Made by a program: the position numbers and the translations under genes | From: Micrasema longulum | Lineage: Eukaryota; Arthropoda; Insecta; Trichoptera; Brachycentridae | Direction: 5' to 3' | Assembly: GCA_022494885.1 (NCBI GenBank) | Contig: JAGVSM010001694.1 | Span: 27,414-91,413 of the forward strand | DNA length: 64,000 nt | Part shown: piece after piece, positions 10,136 to 22,907 of the stretch | Layout of the letters: every line of letters begins with the position of its first letter | How positions within the stretch are numbered: the stretch's first letter is position 1 | Notes under the pieces: model-generated | Told to the model about the DNA's origin: nothing | Seen by the model: only the letters and a program-made list of their open reading frames with translations | The model's database searches: none

Positions 10136-11114
10136 TCAGTAAAAATCAACTTCTGAAAATATTGTCGATCACAAAAACGGCATTTCTCAATTTGTAAAAA
10201 AACACCCACATCACTAGAAAAATCTGCCGGTACTTCAAAAAATACTACGACAACTGGTCAAATATGTCCTTAAGTACTTGTTTGCAATAAGAAATAACTA
10301 ACGTATTGATTGTTTATCATTTGTCAAAGTCAAAAACATTCCATTTTTTGTGTAGATTTGATTATTCACTGTTTTCACAAACGTACTATTATCTCAGAGA
10401 ATCGAAACGTATTAGGGGCGTGGCCAATGCAATGACCGTTTTTGCGGGAATCCAAAATTGCAAATTCAAAAATATTTTTTATACTACTAATAAGTAGCCC
10501 ATTTTTTTCCTGGACTGTATTTATGGACCTTTATATCATTAAAAATGTAAACAATAAAAAAACGTGATATTCTCCTATTGTTGAATTGAAGTGCGCCCAG
10601 CACCTAGCTCGCTCTTTTTTATCAGTAAATGATGAAACTAGCTGATTACTTCGGTTTATTTCTCTATAAAAAAAAATACACCATATTTTACATCTTTAAA
10701 CCAATCAGGTTTTTAGTACTAAAACAAGCTTGCACATTACAAATATTGTTTGAAGATTCTGTATTTAGAAACTAGTATTTCAAACTTTTTTCCGAAGAAC
10801 TGTTTTTCCTTGATAGGGTACCGTTGACATACAAGTATTATGTATCACAAATGACATGTGGCGTTTGAATTGGCCACTTTTGGCATTACTTATTTTAAAT
10901 AAATAGTCCAGTCCAAATGTCTGCTGAATGTCATTGTGTCATTTTCAAATTAACTTTTGTGCAAGTATTGTTGGTAATAATAATTGTTGTTATAGTTGAT
11001 TTTCATAGAACAATGGAAAAAAAGTTATTCATATTTATGTTACTAATATGTAGGTACAAATTAATGATCATTTTTTGTGGATTACCTATAAAATAAATCA
11101 TGGCTCGCCACTGT

Positions 11115-11378
11115 CTGCTAGTGACAGATGGACAATGTTTAAATACCTATTCGTCAAAGTTTTTACCCACTCCATATCTTTTTAGATTACATGCTTTATG
11201 CTTATCTTGCCAAGGATACAACCCAAAATCACATGCATAACTAAACTACCTACACGTGGCAGATATTTAAAAATTAATAAACTTATTAGTAGATACATAT
11301 ATTTTTTATTAAATAAGTATTTATTTGTTTGTTGTAATTACCAAACCATTTTTTACATAAATATGAAAGTTAACAAAT
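11115..11378. other. Unassigned spacer
   Basis: No supported feature. It follows the right end of the 2.6-kb element. Confidence 0.3.
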
Positions 11379-11379
11379 G

Positions 11380-11460
11380 TAAGAGTTGAGGAAATGTGGA
11401 AATATGTCTAGACATCTACATTCTTTTTTTATTTTTTTTCCCTCTCTGTTGCATCAAATT
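11380..11460 (+). repeat. Retroposon-unit fragment (3' end)
   Basis: 'gaggaaatgtgga', 'gtctagacatctacatt' and 'ttttccctctctgttg' correspond to the end of the unit in sense orientation. Confidence 0.5.
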
Positions 11461-11464
11461 TACT

Positions 11465-12185
11465 TCTAAAAATGGAATATTTCCAATTACGTATTAAAAG
11501 TTTAAATTTCATTCTCAAACTATTTGTTGGCAACCTCTGGATCCCAGGTGACCGAGAGGCACGCCAAGCCAATCAGCACGCGAGCAATTTGTGTGACGCC
11601 CATATGATAACAATCTCATTCACGTATGAGCCATGTACGGTAAATGTCGCCAGATACCTCTTCGTGTATTCTGTTACTCTGGTATCAAATATTATATTTC
11701 AGCACTGCCTTACAAAATCGAGTTTTTTATGATAAGTTACATTTTAAGTTACAATGATTATTCGTTTTATAATATATTCTGTTTTTATACAGGAATGCTT
11801 TAAACTTATAACATACAAACTTCGAATAAGTTAACGTCAACATATCCTAGTTTTTTAAAAAACGTTTTTTTATAAGGGTGAAACTGATTTTAAGACATAC
11901 CAATAAAATCCATGAAAGCGTCTATGACAACGCGTAATAAGGGTAACCTTTTTATTTTAAATAAGTTGGTTTACAGTGCTTATTTTTTTCTCTTTTTTAT
12001 GGAAAAGGCAACATAAAACAGTCCATGCGCTCAGTAGCGGCAAGACTTGTTATAATCTTACTCCTATTTTTAAATTGAGTTTTTTTTTATTTATTAGAAT
12101 ATCATTCAACCACTTAACTCCAGGGACAAATTAAAAAAATGTAAATGGGGGCTAGATTACTTACTGTAATCTAGCTCTCATCTGT
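11465..12185. other. Unassigned spacer
   Basis: Contains an 86-codon ORF at 11472-11732. Its WIPGDREARQANQHAS segment faintly resembles the LINE RNase H 'WIPGHxGIxGNExADxxA' block, too weak to call. Confidence 0.25.
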
Positions 12186-12189
12186 TACA

Positions 12190-13440
12190 ATTTATTTATT
12201 TATTTATTCATTCATTCAAAATTACACTAGTTTAAATAATTATGAACGTATTAAGGCTTTTTAAGCTATGCCCGTGTCAAGCCACAATAAATAACAATAA
12301 AATTACAAATTAAAATTAATCAGATCAAACTATAATGACATAGAATAACAATCTAGAAAAAAGGGTTAATGTAATAAATAATCGAATTCCAAAGAATACA
12401 ATGCAAAAAAGATAATCAAAAATAATTTTTTAAATATAAATTATACAAATTAAGAATCACACATAATCAAATATACAAAATAGCGGTATCAACAAAATAA
12501 TAGTTAAATATAGTAGTATTAAAAAAAACAAAATAAGAGTAACATTTAAATCAACGGAAAAAGAATATAAATATATTAATAAATTGAAACGAGGAAATGG
12601 GATTCCATTGATGATACGTGATTTTCACAAAAATGGCGCTGTATAAATTATCCATCTATAATAATAATAATTGGCCCGGTAAAGCAAAATAAATTTTAAA
12701 GCATTATTACGCTGGTCATTTAACTAGCGTACGCTACCGCGCCTGCCAATAACCGACTGATTTAAATTAATGTGAAAAACTCACACGACCATACGAAATA
12801 TCTCAGCAACTCCTTCAATGGAGATTTGTAAATTTGCCTCTAATACCCTCATATATCAAATCTTGTATCCTATGTATGTTTTATCATAGTCACACAAGAG
12901 TTAAAGTTTATCAATCTGTGTAGTAAAATATTTCAATAAAGATTTTTTTATTATTAATATTACATATAATACAAAAAGCACATTTTATATTCCCAGGAGT
13001 TATTAAAGAAACTCATTTGGGACCGTACATAAGAAAAAAACATTTTTTTGACAATACAATAATATCATACAAATCAATACATCCGAAATAAAAAGAAAAC
13101 CTTATTGTAAAAGAGACATGAAACACCATCTTATATAAACTACATTAATAATTATCACTATGAAAAAGATTTAAGAAATATTTTTTAATTGCGACACCTC
13201 TGGATTTTTTATTCAATTTTTTGTGTCTTATCAGGCAGTTTATTATATTTGGAATGGCCAATATTTTCCAAGGACCTACTGCCAAACTTTGTTGAGCGAA
13301 ACTTAACCACATGAAGATTCTCTGAATAACGCGTATTGTAATTATGAATATTATGACCAAATGTGTATTTTAAATTTGAGTGAGCAGAAAAATTTATAAT
13401 AGTATTGGTTATGTCATGCAGTGGCATTACCTTGAAAGGA
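12190..13440 (-). pseudogene. LINE relic with C-terminus and 3' tail
   Basis: Minus strand 13427-13145 reads HNIHNYNTRYSENLHVVKFR, then GSRSLENIGHSKYNKLPDKT and, after a frame change, GVAIKKYFL. This matches the terminal 'YNTR...L...R...G.K.FNxLP...LKxYL' block of CR1/Jockey-type LINEs. About 950 bp downstream a tail of AATG/AATA repeats (12190-12215) ends a segment with 'cttgacacgggcatagctt', plausible as the 3' terminus. Whether both belong to one insertion is inferred. Confidence 0.65.
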
Positions 13441-13444
13441 AGTA

Positions 13445-15335
13445 TCTTTAGATAGAAGATTTATTTTTTTTCAATCCGCACTCCGATCTGCTAGACACGC
13501 CGTTATCGCTTGCGCTATCAGCCGCTACCACCTGATAATTTTTCGTTCTTTGCTTCTTTTTAAAAATCTAACGCGGGTTGATCTTCTTTCTAAAAACGGA
13601 ACATTTTGGCATACCAAAACTGAGACAACAGGACAGACTGCCTAAAAACGAGATGATCCTGTTCTATATAGGACGGGACATACTGTAGTACCTTAAGAAG
13701 AAAGGTGGTCTGATTTTTCTTCACACAAACGTACTCCCGTATTTTCTCCCTGGAAATTACTACTAGAGTAATGATTTTTAACACTTTAGATACTTACTTT
13801 CTTCAATGTTTTTGCTTTTTTGATAAATTGTTTTTTATCAGAGCTAAGACCATCCAAAAACTCAAAAAAGCGCACCATTTTATCTGCTGTCTTCACCCGT
13901 ACAGTATACAAATATGATAAATAATTTAGATAATTCAGATACTTCAACGAAAAAGAATGAATTGATTACTAAATTATAGTATTTTTAAAATATAAAAAAC
14001 ATTTATTTCATCACTCAATATTCTATTTTACGTTAAAGTTAATCAAATTTTGTTTGCCTTAAAGCTATCGATTTGTCTATATGCTTTGATATGAGAGTTA
14101 TTTGTTATCATAAGCTTTGAAATGTGTATGTAATATAATATATTATATTAGCATCAAGCTGTCACGTCTTGTCACTTGTAGCACATTGAAGTGACATTTA
14201 ACTAAACCACGCCATGATGTAAATTTTGCGTGTGGAATTATTATAAACTGCTTCTAATAAATAAGTAGTAGAACGTAATCTTGCTTCATAGTTTACCGTG
14301 GTTTCACACAAATTACTGGTAAAGATTTATGTTTCTATTGAGACCATTAGAGCAACTTCTCGTCTTCTTTATCGTCGGGCATTAGGTATATGATAAGCCT
14401 CCATGTTTTCAGCTCTGCTATATTTCAGAGACTTTAAAATGGGATGAAGTCAACTTCTAGGTAAAGAATAACTTCAAAATAGTTCAACAAAGATAAAGAA
14501 CAATTTATTAAAAATGTCAATTTCAAGAATTTTTTTGAACCTGAGTAAAAACAGTATTTTTTTAAATCAGTATTTCTGTATTATTATTTCCTATTTTTAT
14601 TTTCATTTACAACAATTTATTTTACATTATTATTGTTATCATTTATATAATACGTAAAACTGATTTATTTACGATATTATTTATTATTATTATTTTTTTA
14701 TTCAGAAAACATAGTCATACATAATAAATATTAAAAACAAAAAAAAAATACACAAAAAAACCAATTAACTTTTCATAAATTTTGCAAAAGATGCAAACAT
14801 TAAATGTGACAAAAAAATAAATAATTAAGAAATTCAAGTGAAAAAAAATAAATTGTTAATTGTTAAAAATACGAATGCACACTACGAGGCATCCACGCAC
14901 ACACACATAAACGCACATATAAAACATACACAAACATATACATTACATGCGGCACATATGTTTGTTTATTTCTATGGTGCTACATTAAGTTTATGTATAT
15001 AATTACAGGAATATTTAAAAAAATAACACTTAATGCATAAAGGAGTAATGAAGAATAATAATATATTACCTTCATGGGACGAAGCAAATTTAAAATCAAA
15101 TCTAGATATTAAAAAATTAAAATAATGCTTCTATGATAATATTTTGCTCTGAACACTGAAAAAACATATTACATAACTTTTACATTGAAACAATAAGTTA
15201 TACCTGCTATTAATATTTGCGTCCACTTTACAAAATGTCATGAAGGATGTCAGTTTAATGATGATAATTCCCTCCAAATCACTGAAAAAAATAGCATTAA
15301 TATTGCAAACGCAGCGTATTTCGATCACTCCTAAA
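13445..15335. other. AT-rich stretch
   Basis: 13480-13530 contains a tRNA-like 'gctagacacgccgttatcgcttgcgctatcagccgctacc' type segment, possibly a decayed SINE head. 14890-14960 is CA-rich low complexity. No gene seen. Confidence 0.35.
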
Positions 15336-15339
15336 CTCC

Positions 15340-15590
15340 GATACTCTAAACCCAATATTTTACGTCCACCTTGCCTGAGATCGCACTAAGGACCCCAAGC
15401 AACCATGGTTAGCAAACATGCCAATCACTACACTACAAGACGGACTTACATATTTTCACTCGATTTTCTTTTTTATCATTTTTACCTAAGACTAGCCACC
15501 GCGTAGAAAACAGTCATCCAGGGTTCTGGTTTCATTTCACACACAGAACTGTTTTCTTAGTCTGCCCGGATGTAGATAAAATAGTTACCT
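15340..15590 (-). repeat. SINE-D-like composite repeat
   Basis: Shares 'tttttacctaagac(c/t)agcca', 'catccagggttctggtttca' and 'tttcacacacagaactg' with 29385-29580 and 50807-50935. In the opposite sense it carries a tRNA-like segment (tagtgtagtgattggcatg). Confidence 0.65.
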
Positions 15591-15879
15591 AAATACATAT
15601 TTATTTTAAAATCACAAAATTAACATCAATGTCATATCATGAGATATCAGAAATACTCATTATTTTAACAATAACTAATAAATTATTTTACTCACTTCTG
15701 GTTTTTTACTGGTAAATATTTTTTTAAGCTAATGAAAGGGCTTATTAAAGCTCTAATATATTTGCTTTTATATATACTCGTATAATGCATCGAATTAACT
15801 TAACTTAAACAATCTTATAATATATTTGAATCTACAATATGTATAGTCATGGCTTGATCTGGTCAGGCGTCGGAAGCGA

Positions 15880-16062
15880 GCGTGTCCTCTCAAGTCGGTA
15901 GTGATCACACCGCTTACTTCTTGAATGCTTGTCATTGCTGTCGGAACACATCGTCAATACTGTTTAGTGAGAGTTTGTTAACTGACTTGAGGATCTTCGG
16001 CAGAGGGGAAAACAATCCGACGTTGCCGTTGGTACTAAAATGTGGTACATTAAGGTTAATCT
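15880..16062 (-). pseudogene. Possible Jockey/R1-like LINE C-terminus
   Basis: Minus-strand frame reads INLNVPHFSTNGNVGLFSPL, then PKILKSVNKLSLNSIDDVF. This resembles the final 'VPxxxTRNxxLFxxP...NSPLxRxxxxYNxxSxxIDIF' block of such elements. Short, and alignment is from memory. It could also be chance. Confidence 0.35.
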
Positions 16063-16170
16063 GAGCAAGGATATAATGGGCATCTTAACAGTCAAATATT
16101 ATTATGGACTAGAATATTTAACTAGCCAAAACCTTTCTAAATTCTAAACTGAAAATGTGAAAGTAGTCTT

Positions 16171-16800
16171 GAAAATATTTAGAGTTGGCCCAAATGTTTG
16201 CAGGCAAAAAATTGGATTCCACCCACAGAGGAATCATAAAATTACCAAATTACAACAGGAATGGAGAACATTTTAGAGATGGAAATATGAAAGTCAAGGA
16301 ATTTATAGGGTTTATGACCTGTCATTGGCTGGTTTAAGTGCCCACTTTACATGTGTATTATTCACCATTTTTACTATATTTGAAGACCCATATTTTTTCA
16401 ATTCTTTCGTTTGTTGATTTGAGTAAAGTTAAAGAGTGAAAACCTTTACATATATTTTTTTATTATTATTGTTTTTATATTCTTTGAATGTTTGTAGCAT
16501 TAAATTTGCGGTTCATTGTTATATTTTAAAAGAATAAATAAAACCACTTTGTTTTTTGAACCACTTATTTATAAGTGGTTCAAAAAAGAAAGTGATTTTA
16601 TTTATTCTTTTAAAATAAAACTTTTATTGTTTTGAAGAGATTTATTTGATCAAATTATTTCACATACTAAGCAACGCCTGAAAACAATTCTACAATTTTT
16701 CAAACTGCTTGGACCAGTTGATTTTATTACAGTATTTTGAGTTTGTCCAAATGTTTGCAGAAGTTTTTTGACTGGATTTTCTCTTTCTAAACTATCATTA
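16171..16800 (-). mobile_element. Dimeric retroposon copy interrupted by a palindrome
   Basis: In plus order: the head of an additional unit in antisense (16171-16240), a full antisense unit starting ttacaacaggaatggagaac (~16245), and its end 'gagtttgtccaaatgtttgcag' with 'gactggatt' near 16740-16785. The unit is split at ~16455-16630 by sequence containing a 44-bp palindrome. No clear TSD found. Confidence 0.7.
16524..16615. repeat. 44-bp near-perfect palindrome
   Basis: The arms 16524-16567 and 16572-16615 match at 42 of 44 positions when one is reverse-complemented, with a 4-nt loop. The arm contains 'aaaaccactttgttttttga', resembling the ends of repeat F, so it may be two repeat-F ends joined head to head. 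It lies within the retroposon. Confidence 0.85.
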
Positions 16801-16804
16801 TAGT

Positions 16805-17560
16805 TAATTATAAGAGTAATTTAATTTTTAATGCATTATCGCTAAGTTGTGTGCGAACTTAACACTTAGCGTTACTTCATCGGCTACGTATCGGCGTGGG
16901 TGACACCATAGCGGGCAATTTCAATCACCAACTGTCACACGGAGTCGTGAGTTCGTGTCGAACTGTCATTTTCCCTGCCCGCCAAATCACCCTCGTGAAT
17001 TATAAATCATCTACTGTAGTGCTCATTTAAATTAGATCAAATGTTTTTCTTACGTGTCAACAACGCCAAACTGATAGAGTAATATCGCGAAATCTACTAT
17101 CAGCACGGAATAATGTACGCTGAATAGAAATAATCATTAAATTTGATAATCAAGGACCTTTATTTATTCTACAACCACTGATCGTTGCTTTAATTATTTA
17201 TGTCATAATGTATTTATCAGTAAAATACAATTGTAAAACCTCACGGGGGCCCAAAACAGCTAAATATTGCTTTTGAGAATAGGTGTCTCCTTAAAAACTT
17301 TGGATGTGCGGTGCACAGTGGTCACGCGTTCGAAGAAAGGTAGTCACAACATTTGACGTAATATTAAACACTCAAAGCATATGGTGCTGTGTTTCTGAAA
17401 GTACTTTATTTACATATATGAAGTTTTTGAAAAAAACAACTAGTTTCTATTGATATATAACATTTATTAGTAAAATAGAGGTTATAAATACATTACAATT
17501 TAATCCACTTTAAACACATTTAATATGAATTGATTAAAAATACCAAAAATTGCGTTACTA
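16805..17560. other. Unassigned, mixed composition
   Basis: 16850-17000 is less AT-rich. No coding frame or repeat match recognised. Confidence 0.3.
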
Positions 17561-17564
17561 CATA

Positions 17565-17665
17565 CAACAGAGACGAAGAATATTTTTTGAAAGAAAATAC
17601 AGATTTCTATACATGTACAGGGCCTTTGACCTGTCATTAAGAGGCCACTTTACACATGTGTAGCC
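17565..17665 (-). repeat. Retroposon-unit fragment
   Basis: 'acaacagagacgaagaat', 'tgacctgtcatt' and 'ggccactttacac' match the antisense unit. It is truncated where repeat K begins. Confidence 0.65.
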
Positions 17666-17669
17666 TTTT

Positions 17670-18065
17670 TTTCATTTGTTTTTTTTTCCATACATACATT
17701 TACATTTTAATTACAAAAATACGCTTTGAAAAATGCATCTTAAAATTAAGCTATAACATAATAAGGAAAAAATACCCACAAAAACTTCAGCGTCTGAACG
17801 TGGGCCATTCTTTTTTTTGTGATTTATTAGCATATAAATATGGTATGACATAACCATGAAAAAAAACAAACAAAATAAACATATGCTGATAGAACAAAAA
17901 ACAGGATTTATTTTCAGTATGCATTTCATTTTATTTTTTTAAGAAGGTGTCTATCTATCCCTTCCATGCTAATCGAAGACCTCAAACCTTATTCAAACGG
18001 TATCAGTGATTTAATGTTTTGTAATTACTAAGGGAGAAGATTGAAGAATCTTTGACCAACATGTA
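17670..18065 (-). repeat. Repeat K, copy 1 (LINE 3'-region-like)
   Basis: About 400 bp align with 39215-39690: 'acatcttaaaattaagctat', 'aaaaacttcagcgtctgaacg', 'catatgctgat', 'cttccatgc(t/c)aatc(g/c)aagacct' and 'gtgatttaat.ttttgtaatt'. No frame is conserved, so it is probably a noncoding 3' region of a retrotransposon; strand is a guess. Confidence 0.65.
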
Positions 18066-18069
18066 AGGA

Positions 18070-19390
18070 GTACCTCTGTCCGAACTTATTTCTGCATCCT
18101 GGAACTGAATATGAAGGTTATATTTTTATAAATATCGGTTAGTTTTCCATTAAAAAAAAAAGAAAACTACACTTAACTGTGAAAAGTAAAGGGAGATGGG
18201 AAAAAAAGAAGGAGGTGAAAGAAAAAACTCCGGATTATGATGATATTGTTATTAGTATCCTCATGAAGAGATGGATTCCTTTCGAAACCGGTAGTCATAG
18301 AAAAGTCATATGGTGTATTACTAGGAAAAAGTCTACGTTTTTTGTATATGATCTTAATAATACTTTACCTTTCAGCCTATGTTTGAACATCTTACAATTC
18401 CTCCATCTGTTAATGTTTACAATAGGATCGAAATGATGAACGAGTACAGTATACAGATATAATATCCTTTAAAAACGGTACTTAAATCAATCTGCCAATG
18501 TTCACGTTAATTCGCACAATACCATATCTTCTCATGGAGGTTCTTCATCTTTGCCGTAATATTAGTCGACAAATAAACTTACTGAGACATTTCAGACCTT
18601 AGTTAAATAAATGATTTGCCCCACCCTTTAAGTATTTAAGTGAATTCATCACACCAGCTCTAAATGTCCTAGTTGTACGTATCTGACAGCAGACCAAACT
18701 GGTTTTACTAACGTTAATAGCCGGTTCGGGCATTGTGGCACTGTATACACCGACGGAGAGAGCTCTAAAAGGATTCATTGTTAATTAAACTACTAGCAGC
18801 TACCACAACACGTCCTGAGAGCAACTATTACTAAGTCCTGTTATGAAACACATACTGAAATCTCCTTGCAAACTGTCTTAATGACTTGAATACGATTATT
18901 GAGAACTGCTACCGTCCATCAAATAACGGTGTAGGAAAACGCTATCAGGATACTTTTGCAGAAAAAAATCAGCTCTATAGTTTATTCAGTCTCCGTTTCA
19001 TTTCCCCAACCCAGTTTTGTTCAAATGTTGTTTCATCAGTTTTTGTTTTATTTGGTATAAGCTTCTTATAGCATGTGTCATATCAGCATTTTGGTTTTCA
19101 ATTTTTGTGTAACTATTATAGTTATGGTGGGATTTGCACGTTAGTGTAATAAAGACAATAGAAAATACGGATGCGTCTTGAAACCGATAGACATAGAAAA
19201 GTCGGTAAATAGTTATAGTAGGGAGCACTCAAATCTTTCCACCTATTAGAAAGGGCTCGTGCAAATATAAATTAGTTCTAAGAACTAATTACCCCACGTT
19301 TTATTTATTTTTCTACCTGAAAATAGTCTTACTCAAATAATGAGACCAGTTTTGTTGTGACTTTCAAAGTGTTGACATCAAGTATTAATA
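18070..19390. other. Unassigned
   Basis: 18378-18425 ('tgtttgaacatc', 'cctccatctgttaatgtt') is a scrap of the retroposon unit. The rest shows no supported feature. Confidence 0.3.
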
Positions 19391-19402
19391 TTTTTGTGAA
19401 TT

Positions 19403-20390
19403 ATGGCAAAATTTAAACAATCAAGAGTTTTACAAAAAAAATACAATTTTAACTTTGGCGACGCAAAAAGTGAGTTCCACATCAAAATTAGTTCAGATTG
19501 AATGCAGTCACACTGCAGTGTGAGATTATTAAAAAAAAATAAAGGTTCTGCAAGTCTAGAGAGAAAAAAAGGTACTGGGCATAAAAAAAACAACACATGC
19601 TGAGGATCGACTGTTGAAGCGAATCTGTTTGCCGAATCGATTCAAAGGTGCCGTGGATATAAGGACAAAGTTCATAAAGGCTAGTGGTTCTGAAGTGGGT
19701 GTTCACACCGTACGCCGAAGACTCCGGAAGAGCAGCTTTTTTGCCAGGAGGTCTGCAAAAAAGCCACTATTGATCAAAAAAATTCGCATTGCCCGCTTAA
19801 AATGGGCTAAAAAATGTAAAACTTAGACTGAAATCGATTGGCGACTAGTTATTTTCTCCGATGAGAGTAAATTTTATTTATTTGGTTCGGATGGAATTGA
19901 CTACGCAATATAAAGATCTGGAGAACGTTTAAGCGATAAGTGTTTTAGAGCAACAGTGAAGCATCCTGCTGGACAAATGGTCTGGGGATGTTTTTTTCTT
20001 TTATGGAGTGCTGCAATTAGCATTTATAAAAGGAACTGTGAATGCAGAAGTTTAAAAAAAAAAATTGGAAGAGTATTTATTCCCGTCAATTAAAATGCAC
20101 TATTCCTATATTTCTGAGCGCGTTTTCCAAGACGACTGTGTCACCTAGCAAAAACTGCAAGTATTTTTTCTGACACTGTGATTTATAATGTTTAAAATAA
20201 TAAGAAAAAATATAACACGATTAAAATAATTTTTAGGTCAAAGATGATCATAAAAATTCATGGAGTTCCAACACTGGATTGGCCCGGAAATAATCCTGAC
20301 CTGAACCCTATCGAGAACTTGTGGCATAAAATGGTAATCGAAATAAATAAACTGAAGCCTTTGTCAAAGAAAAACCTTAAAAACATCATC
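19403..20390 (+). pseudogene. Tc1-type transposase pseudogene
   Basis: Fragments of a DDE transposase in order. VHTVRRRLRK and KKPLLIKKIRIARLKWAKKC (19700-19823) form the second helix-turn-helix and the linker. After a stop comes DWRLVIFSDESKFYLFGSDG (first catalytic Asp in SDESKF), then PAGQMVWGCFF, FQDDC (~20125, second Asp), and LDWPGNNPDLNPIENLWHKM (20274-20335), which carries the region of the third acidic residue. Several frames and stops. The inverted repeats were not identified; 'tactttggactg' near 20690 could be the right end. Confidence 0.85.
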
Positions 20391-20394
20391 AAAA

Positions 20395-22900
20395 AGTGTG
20401 GTTTGAATTTTTTTCCCAAGACAAACAAAATTTGGCGATATAAAAAGAAAAAGGAGGAAAAGCAAAGTACTGATTTTGTTGGTTTTTGATAACTGTTATT
20501 GTTATGTACCCATGTTATTTTATTTTTTAAGAAAGTGGTTTTCAAAATAATATGAGCATTTTCATTTTTGTGCGAAAAAATCGAAATTCTACAAATTAAC
20601 AATAAAATTATGAAAAAAAAAATTTGGGTCTCTAAATAGGTACTTTTTATTTATATCATATTTAAACAGTGTTGTTTAATACTTTGGACTGAAGAACTAT
20701 CAAGAAATCACAACAACAAAACATATTATTTAAAAAAAACTGATATTTTCAGTCGGGAAAGATTTCAGTGCTCGCTACTGTGTATACTAATATTTGATAA
20801 CATTTATCAAACAATATGTTATGACTAAACCAACATCTGACAAAATATATAAGTTTTTAAATAAATCCATAAAAATTTTAAAACAAAATCTTTTCTTTTC
20901 AGTTCGGATAAAACGACAATAAAACATTTTTGCTATTAAAATATAATATTTCAGAAATAATTTTCAAATTAAATTTAACACAAAATTATTCATAAATGCA
21001 ACCGTACCCTTAAAAACGTGTTTTAAAAATCACATATGTATATTTAAAAATATTTAAACATATATTTAAATATATGTTTTTAAGTAATTAATTAACAAAA
21101 TCACATTGAAATCAATTTATTATCATTTTTTTTACATATGCAATATAGAATATCAGACTGGCCTACAATTGGACCTCTTTATTTTGTTTTTCACTTTTTT
21201 TTCCTGCCATACGCTAAATAAATAATTGCAACATGTTTTTATTGTCAACTACAAACTGCTTTAAAGCGAATTATTTAAGGCTGAATATTTTTTTCAATAA
21301 GTTAATAAAAAAACAACCATATAGCTTATCTGTAATAATACGATTGCAAATATTTGAATTGATATCTGGTATAAGTTATTTGAATTGATATCTGGTTCAA
21401 GTTATTTGTTTATTCATAAAACCGTTCGCACTATGAATAGACTTAAATCCTCCCTACAAAGTGACGCGATCCCAGCATTAATCCCCTGTTTACTCACCCC
21501 TTAAAGTTGGAATCTGGATATCTGATCCCGATACCAAAATGGAGAAATTCGCATATCATTAAAATATTGAATGGTTTCCCGGTGGTAAAGTTGGAAAAAT
21601 ATTTTCCATCCTTCGGCAATTTCACGCTTTAACAATCATTCACCCTCTAGTCCTTTCTACCTCGTTCCACTTCTTACCACATCTTCCTCTCTTTCTTATC
21701 CACCCCAGAAATTCTTTTTCAGCGAAATCTTCCCATCCCTATAACTGAAAGGAATTCATTACACTCAGATTTTGGATTACTTGATCCATGGTCTTAAATT
21801 TTTTGAGACCGATTTAAATTACAAGCCGAATAATTGACGTATTCTTCTGACCTTGTTTTTATTCTTCAGATATAACCTATATAATGAATACTCTAATAAT
21901 ATCGATAAATCTGACTTGAAGAGTATTTATTTAATTTTTGAAAATAGATATAATATTTTATTTAAACGTACGAATATTTTTTTTTTTTTTTTGTTTTTTT
22001 TTAGTATTAAAACATCATATAAATTACAATATTTTATTTGCTGCATCTTTCCGGGTTTCTACGATTTCTTACGATTAACACGATTCCTTCTGGATAGTAA
22101 GGGGCCAGCTATTTTATTTTTCTTTTTTCGTCCAATCCTAAATTTGTTCTTAAATTTTTGGTTAAATAAAATTTACAGTTCAATAAAAGCTTTATTTTCG
22201 TCGAAATGGTCAAATGAGTCCCATGAAAAAAAATATGAAACAATTTCATTATGCCCACTTGTGATAAGAAAAGTACGCGTGATTTTGTTTCAGGTAAAAA
22301 TAATTCAACAAAAAACTTTTAAGCAAATCTTATTGCTATTTTAAAAATAAGACAATTCTGACTTAACATTTAAAAGTAATCAATGGTACTTCGTTGCTAT
22401 TTAAACAATTTTACGTTTTAACAAAACTGTTTTGTTTTTTTTAGTTTGTATGGTATATGGCTTTCTACGTGGGAATAATTAAATTCATTTGCACATTTTG
22501 ACGAAAACGCAAAAAAAAACTTATTTTACCTAACTTTTTAGTGCGACTGGCTCTTAGTGGATTCAAACATTAATTTGCAGAATTGTTTTTCTTTATATCT
22601 CTCTTTTAAGAGTAAAATTTATAGTTACTTGTGTTCTTAAAATAAGATTTAAAAAAAACAATGGAACACAAAAAAACACATAATGATAAATAACAAACAG
22701 AATTTAAATTGAAAGCTTTCGTTTTTTGGAGATTTAATTCATAACTAAAAATATGAAGGATAGGTAATGAATTTATTATTTAGTTAATTGAATGAGATTT
22801 TTACTTTTTTATAATTAAAATTTATGGCAACAAAAAATAATGTTTGTTGTTTTCACTAGGCAGATATAAATATTTGCAGTCGTATGATTTATGTAAATAT
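20395..22900. other. AT-rich stretch without genes
   Basis: The 163-codon ORF at 21853-22344 is Phe/Ile/Lys/Asn-rich, with a poly-T run, and looks like chance. 21440-21740 is less AT-rich and CT-rich, with no match in the window. Confidence 0.4.
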
Positions 22901-22907
22901 TTCAAAT

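Larger units (their letters stand above)
8514..11113. mobile_element. 2.6-kb DNA-transposon-like element with >500-bp inverted arms
   Basis: Starts cagtggcgagccgtgattta and ends with the inverse (taaatcatggctcgccactg). The left arm runs 8514-9089 and the right arm 10588-11113. Many paired blocks lie in order: 'ggtaat..aaaaatgatcattaat', 'caacaattattatta', 'catgtc.tttgtg.tacataat', 'gcaagcttgttttagtacta' and 'agctagtttcatc'. The interior (9090-10587) holds a SINE-B, a 19-bp hairpin and no transposase I can recognise. CAGTGGCG-type ends resemble some hAT-like elements, but the 8 bases on either side (ctgtaaca, tctgctag) do not match, so class is open. Confidence 0.8.

Noticed and set aside
11472..11732. 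LINE RNase H domain (WIPGDREARQANQHAS)
   Set aside because: Only one short block resembles the family, with no catalytic context on either side.
20258..20602. 114-codon minus-strand ORF
   Set aside because: Antisense shadow of the Tc1 transposase C-terminal region.
21853..22344. 163-codon plus-strand ORF, one of the longest in the window
   Set aside because: Composition is Phe/Ile/Lys/Asn-rich with a poly-Phe run encoded by poly-T; no domain, and AT-rich DNA yields such frames by chance.
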